From positions 1-64,000 of the forward strand of contig NZ_NKYF01000021.1 in assembly GCF_002262885.1 (NCBI RefSeq): 64,000 nt of DNA. Reading direction: 5' to 3'. Position 1 is the stretch's first letter; every line of letters begins with the position of its first letter. This document shows, one piece after another, positions 62,213-64,000 of this stretch. The notes under the pieces are model-generated. The model did not search any database. It was not told where the DNA came from and saw nothing but the letters and a program-made list of their open reading frames with translations. The stretch is from Pseudonocardia sp. MH-G8 (GTDB lineage Bacteria > Actinomycetota > Actinomycetes > Mycobacteriales > Pseudonocardiaceae). Position numbers and translations under genes: made by a program.

Positions 62213-62988
62213 TCGACGTCAGGAGTGCCACCGTGCAGTTCGGCGGGATCACCGCGCTGAAAGATGTCGACCTGGCGGTCGACCGCGGCCGGGTCTGCGC
62301 GGTGATCGGCCCCAACGGTTCCGGGAAGACCACGCTGTTCAACACGATCTCGGGGTTCGTCTCTCCGACCGCGGGCAGCGTGCTTGTGGACGGGCGCGAC
62401 GTCACCCGGGTGGCCGCCGACGGGCGTGCCCGCCTCGGCCTCGCCCGCACCTTCCAAACTCCCCGCGTCGACGCGGAGGCGACGGTGCGGGAGACCGTGC
62501 TGTGCGGGTTCCTGCCCTCGACCCGGTCCGGGCTGCTGGCCGCGCTGATCCGGACGCCGCGGGTGCAGCGGGAGGAACGCCGTCTCGTTACCGAGGTGGA
62601 CGAGCTGCTGGAGCGGTTCGGTCTCGAGGGTCACGCCGGCCACCGGCTCTCGGAGCTGCCGATGGGGCTCGTCCGGATCGTCGACGTGGCCCGGGCGATG
62701 GCGATGCGTCCGAAGTACCTGCTGCTGGACGAACCGGCGGCCGGCCTGACCACCGATGAGCAGCAGCTGCTGGTCAGCGAGATCCGCCGGGTGGCCGGGG
62801 AGGGAGTCGGCGTGCTGCTCGTCGAGCACAACTTCGTCCTCGTCCAGGACGTGAGCGAGCACGTGGTGGTGCTGGAGCGCGGCGCGGTTCTGGCCGAGGG
62901 CGCGCCCGGCCTCGTCGCCGAGGACCCGCGGGTGGTCGACGTCTACCTGGGCGTGACCGACGAGGACAGCGCACAGGAGACGACATGA
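62209..62988 (+). CDS. livG: Branched-chain-type ABC ATP-binding protein (LivG family)
   Basis: This 259-residue ATPase has Walker A GPNGSGKTTLFN, Walker B KYLLLDEPAAGL and the LivG-type GRDVTRVAADGRARLGLARTFQTPR. The usual LSGG signature is altered to LSELPMGLVRIVDVARAM. The change leaves no standard LSGGQ and is worth noting, although degenerate signatures are known in some LivG proteins. The start overlaps livM (ATGA). It works with LivF. Confidence 0.88.
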   Translation: MIDVRSATVQFGGITALKDVDLAVDRGRVCAVIGPNGSGKTTLFNTISGFVSPTAGSVLVDGRDVTRVAADGRARLGLARTFQTPRVDAEATVRETVLCGFLPSTRSGLLAALIRTPRVQREERRLVTEVDELLERFGLEGHAGHRLSELPMGLVRIVDVARAMAMRPKYLLLDEPAAGLTTDEQQLLVSEIRRVAGEGVGVLLVEHNFVLVQDVSEHVVVLERGAVLAEGAPGLVAEDPRVVDVYLGVTDEDSAQETT

Positions 62989-63758
62989 CGACCGCTGACG
63001 AGAGCGCCGCGCGCACCCGCGCTGCCAGCGCCACGATCGAACCGGCGCTGACGTGCGAGGGCGTGTCCGCGCGGTACGGGCGGATCGAGGTCTGCCGGAA
63101 CATCAGCCTCACCGTCGCGGAACGCGAGGTCGTCACCGTGCTCGGCCCCAACGGCGCCGGGAAGAGCAGCCTGCTGGGCGCGCTCGGCGGCCAGGTGCGC
63201 GGTGCCGGGGGCATCCGGGTCGGTGGTCACCGGATCGAGGCGCTGCCCGCTCACCGGCGTGCTGCCGCGGGTCTGGCCCTCGTCCCGGAGGGGCGGGGGA
63301 ACTGCTTCGGCTCGCTCACGGTGCGGGAGAACCTCCTCCTCGGTGCGCGACTGGCCCCGCGGAACGAGCGCGACACGGTCTACGCCGAGGTCCTGGACCT
63401 GTTCCCCGGCCTGCGGTCCCGGTTGTCGCAACCCGCCTCCGCGTTGAGCGGAGGCGAGCAACAGATGCTCGCCATCGGGATGGCGCTGGCGGGGCGGCCG
63501 AAGGTGCTCGCGCTGGACGAACCGTCCCAGGGGCTCGCCCCCACGATCTTGCGTGACCTCACCCGGCTGTTCGCACTGCTCCGTGGGCGCGGCATCGGAC
63601 TGCTGATCGCCGAGCAGAACCACGCGTTCGCGGCCGCGATGGCCGACCGGTTCGTGGTGATCGTCGGAGGCGAGCTGGTCGCCGAGGGGACCCGCGACGA
63701 ACTGCGGCGCGACGTGATCGCCGCCGCCTACCTCTCGAAGGACGGGGAGCGATCGTGA
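62985..63758 (+). CDS. livF: Branched-chain-type ABC ATP-binding protein (LivF family)
   Basis: This 257-residue ATPase has Walker A GPNGAGKSSLLG, intact signature ALSGGEQQMLAIGMAL and Walker B KVLALDEPSQGLAP. A short polar N-terminal extension precedes the fold. The start overlaps the livG stop (ATGA) and its own stop overlaps the next CoA-transferase start (GTGA), so uptake and acyl-CoA activation appear translationally coupled. Confidence 0.9.
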   Translation: MTTADESAARTRAASATIEPALTCEGVSARYGRIEVCRNISLTVAEREVVTVLGPNGAGKSSLLGALGGQVRGAGGIRVGGHRIEALPAHRRAAAGLALVPEGRGNCFGSLTVRENLLLGARLAPRNERDTVYAEVLDLFPGLRSRLSQPASALSGGEQQMLAIGMALAGRPKVLALDEPSQGLAPTILRDLTRLFALLRGRGIGLLIAEQNHAFAAAMADRFVVIVGGELVAEGTRDELRRDVIAAAYLSKDGERS

Positions 63759-64000
63759 CACCACCGCCCGCCGGCGCCCTGCACGGCATCCGGGTGATCG
63801 ATATGAGTCGGCTGGCCCCCGGCCCGTTGTGCTCCATGATGCTGGCCGACCTCGGCGCAGAGGTGATCGTCGTGGGCGGCGGCCGGTCGGGGCTGCCGCT
63901 GACCGCGCTCTGCCGGGGCAAGAGGTTCATCAGCCTCGATCTGAAGCGGGACGGCGGTCGGGCCGCGCTGCACCGGCTGGTGTCCGAGGCGGACGTCCTG
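63755..64000 (+). CDS. CaiB/BaiF CoA-transferase, 5' part (cut by window edge)
   Basis: The GTG at 63755 overlaps the livF stop. The 82 visible codons begin like family III CoA-transferases and alpha-methylacyl-CoA racemases (GIRVIDMSRLAPGPLCSMML, then ADLGAEVIVV and SLDLKRDGGRAALHRLVSEADVL). The catalytic aspartate would lie beyond the window, so completeness cannot be judged. It is the fourth gene of this family here and extends the link between uptake and CoA activation. Confidence 0.85.
   Translation, partial: MTPPPAGALHGIRVIDMSRLAPGPLCSMMLADLGAEVIVVGGGRSGLPLTALCRGKRFISLDLKRDGGRAALHRLVSEADVL

Overview
This is a very GC-rich actinomycete chromosome segment, most likely from Pseudonocardiaceae or a close relative. 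The signs are frequent GTG starts, 4-base ATGA/GTGA gene overlaps, MalFG-type sugar transporters without their own ATPase, and several dehydrogenases of families that depend on the redox cofactor mycofactocin. The window is an accessory catabolic island with about 50 genes in at least six transcription units, invaded by transposable elements. No tRNA, rRNA, CRISPR array or housekeeping gene was seen.

Layout, left to right. 1-1.6 kb: transposase debris (an IS4-family transposase with a damaged N-terminus and a possible ribA remnant). 1.6-8.7 kb: a divergent ROK repressor, then a TIM-barrel isomerase, an RbsBAC-type ABC importer and a Gfo/Idh/MocA oxidoreductase, ending in a truncated second TIM-barrel gene. 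8.7-14.4 kb: a MalEFG-type importer, a TIM-barrel isomerase and two tandem mycofactocin-type SDRs, followed by a convergent LacI repressor. 15.8-32 kb: a glycosidase operon (GH51 arabinofuranosidase, MalEFG-type importer, GH2 hydrolase). Its GH51 gene is split by a complete 9,130-bp Tn7-like transposon at 16303-25432. 32-42.8 kb: an IclR regulator diverging from MaoC hydratase and CoA-transferase genes, then enoyl-CoA hydratase, a second RbsABC importer, and two NDMA-type alcohol dehydrogenases flanking another CoA-transferase. 42.9-54.7 kb: a 12-gene leftward operon with two GH88 hydrolases, a TRAP transporter, acyl-CoA enzymes, an SDR, a DapA-family lyase and its own LacI repressor. 54.9-56.9 kb: two divergent LysR regulators. 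57-64 kb: a cupin, a KduD-like SDR, a Zn-dehydrogenase, a GH105-like hydrolase, LivHMGF and a truncated CoA-transferase.

My inference of the overall job is uptake and breakdown of glycosylated plant compounds. Glycosidases and unsaturated-uronyl hydrolases (GH2, GH51, GH88, GH105) or Gfo/Idh plus TIM-barrel pairs would remove the sugar. Mycofactocin-type alcohol dehydrogenases would oxidise an alcohol aglycone. CaiB/BaiF CoA-transferases, acyl-CoA dehydrogenase, enoyl-CoA hydratases and MaoC hydratases would then run a beta-oxidation-like pathway.

The most striking object is the Tn7-like transposon. It has imperfect terminal inverted repeats, three candidate transposase-binding repeats at each end, a 5-bp target duplication (CCCGC), an overlapping tnsA-tniA-tniB-tniQ operon, and a cargo of a formaldehyde-dehydrogenase-like gene plus four small-molecule or stress genes. 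Removing it together with one target copy rejoins the GH51 frame exactly.
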